From positions 1,178,001 to 1,242,000 of the forward strand of contig JAWKZW010000001.1 of NCBI GenBank assembly GCA_041395725.1: a stretch of 64,000 nt of DNA, written 5' to 3'. The DNA is from Gammaproteobacteria bacterium. Its GTDB lineage: Bacteria > Pseudomonadota > Gammaproteobacteria > Pseudomonadales > Pseudohongiellaceae. Each line of letters opens with the position of its first letter. The stretch's first letter is position 1. The notes beneath the pieces are model-generated. The model saw only the letters and a program-made list of their open reading frames with translations. It had not been told where the DNA came from and made no database searches. Below, in pieces: positions 63,880 to 64,000 of the stretch. Made by a program: the position numbers and the translations under genes.

Positions 63880-64000
63880 TTAGTGGACTTCTCCCCGCGC
63901 CGCATAGAAATCCCCAGGAATTTCCGGCAGTTCCCTGTTCAACGGGAACACGCGCCTTTCTGAATCCTTGTATTGCGAAAACAGGCGGTAATGGCCACGC
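63880..64000 (-). CDS. C-terminal end of an unidentified protein (partial)
   Basis: From the window edge the minus strand reads HYRLFSQYKDSERRVFPLNRELPEIPGDFYAARGEVH in one open frame and stops at 63880-63882. This looks protein-like rather than random, but only about 39 residues are present, and I cannot name the family. It runs off the window. Confidence 0.4.
   Translation of the reverse strand, partial: RGHYRLFSQYKDSERRVFPLNRELPEIPGDFYAARGEVH

Overview
The window looks like chromosomal DNA of a free-living, probably marine, gammaproteobacterium. The basis is its set of outer-membrane families (two TonB-dependent receptors, MipA/OmpV, TorF-type porin, DUF1302), PQQ and c-type cytochrome enzymes, an MMPL/RND exporter and two Fur-box-like palindromes. 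No rRNA or housekeeping marker is present, so I do not name a genus. Coding density is high except in three decayed stretches.

Layout. 1-510: start of a TonB-dependent siderophore receptor (minus) with a Fur-type palindrome. About 690-4,690: an accessory patch resembling gene cassettes, with two attC-like imperfect palindromes ending in GTTATGT, two HigBA-type toxin-antitoxin pairs, a hicA-hicB fusion scar, a GNAT enzyme, a membrane protein and a YdeI-type protein. No integrase is in the window. 4.7-10.2 kb: MipA/OmpV, a small secreted protein, a B3-type metallo-beta-lactamase-fold enzyme with a Gln variant of the zinc motif, and a large secreted zinc metalloprotease preceded by ten CCAGAA hexamers.

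10.4-19.9 kb is the most interesting part. An ECF sigma factor, a zf-HC2 anti-sigma factor and a subtilisin-like protease form one operon. Next to it is a second operon encoding a secreted protein with a duplicated domain, an Asp-Pro tract and a c-type haem domain, then an outer-membrane barrel protein and a YceI protein. A DUF5666 protein lies on the other strand. A promoter-like motif, CTGAACC-N15-GGCATT, precedes the sigma operon and the cytochrome operon with identical spacing, and a variant precedes the DUF5666 gene. This suggests a self-contained ECF regulon acting in the periplasm and outer membrane. Its function is unknown to me.

20-28 kb: an acyl-transfer/lipid-export neighbourhood (OlsB-like acyltransferase, MMPL exporter, FemAB-like protein, LolA-like lipoprotein-sorting protein, DUF1302 outer-membrane protein). 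28.4-30.5 kb: a decayed molybdopterin oxidoreductase and a GIY-YIG gene beside tRNA-Pro(CGG). 30.6-45.4 kb: GST, TerB-like protein, metallophosphoesterase, then a plus-strand island (PQQ dehydrogenase, MAPEG, DUF1592-type cytochrome protein, DUF1552 Tat protein, ankyrin protein), followed by SNase, GNAT, NHL-repeat and small membrane proteins. 45.6-54.9 kb: an ABC-2 exporter, a membrane P-loop NTPase and a MacB-like three-gene ABC/adaptor operon. 54.9-60.5 kb: a second decayed stretch with a calcium-loop secreted protein, a broken ISL3 transposase, a DUF6445 gene and remnants of Memo and AMMECR1 genes. 60.6-63.7 kb: a large TonB-dependent receptor with a clear terminator.
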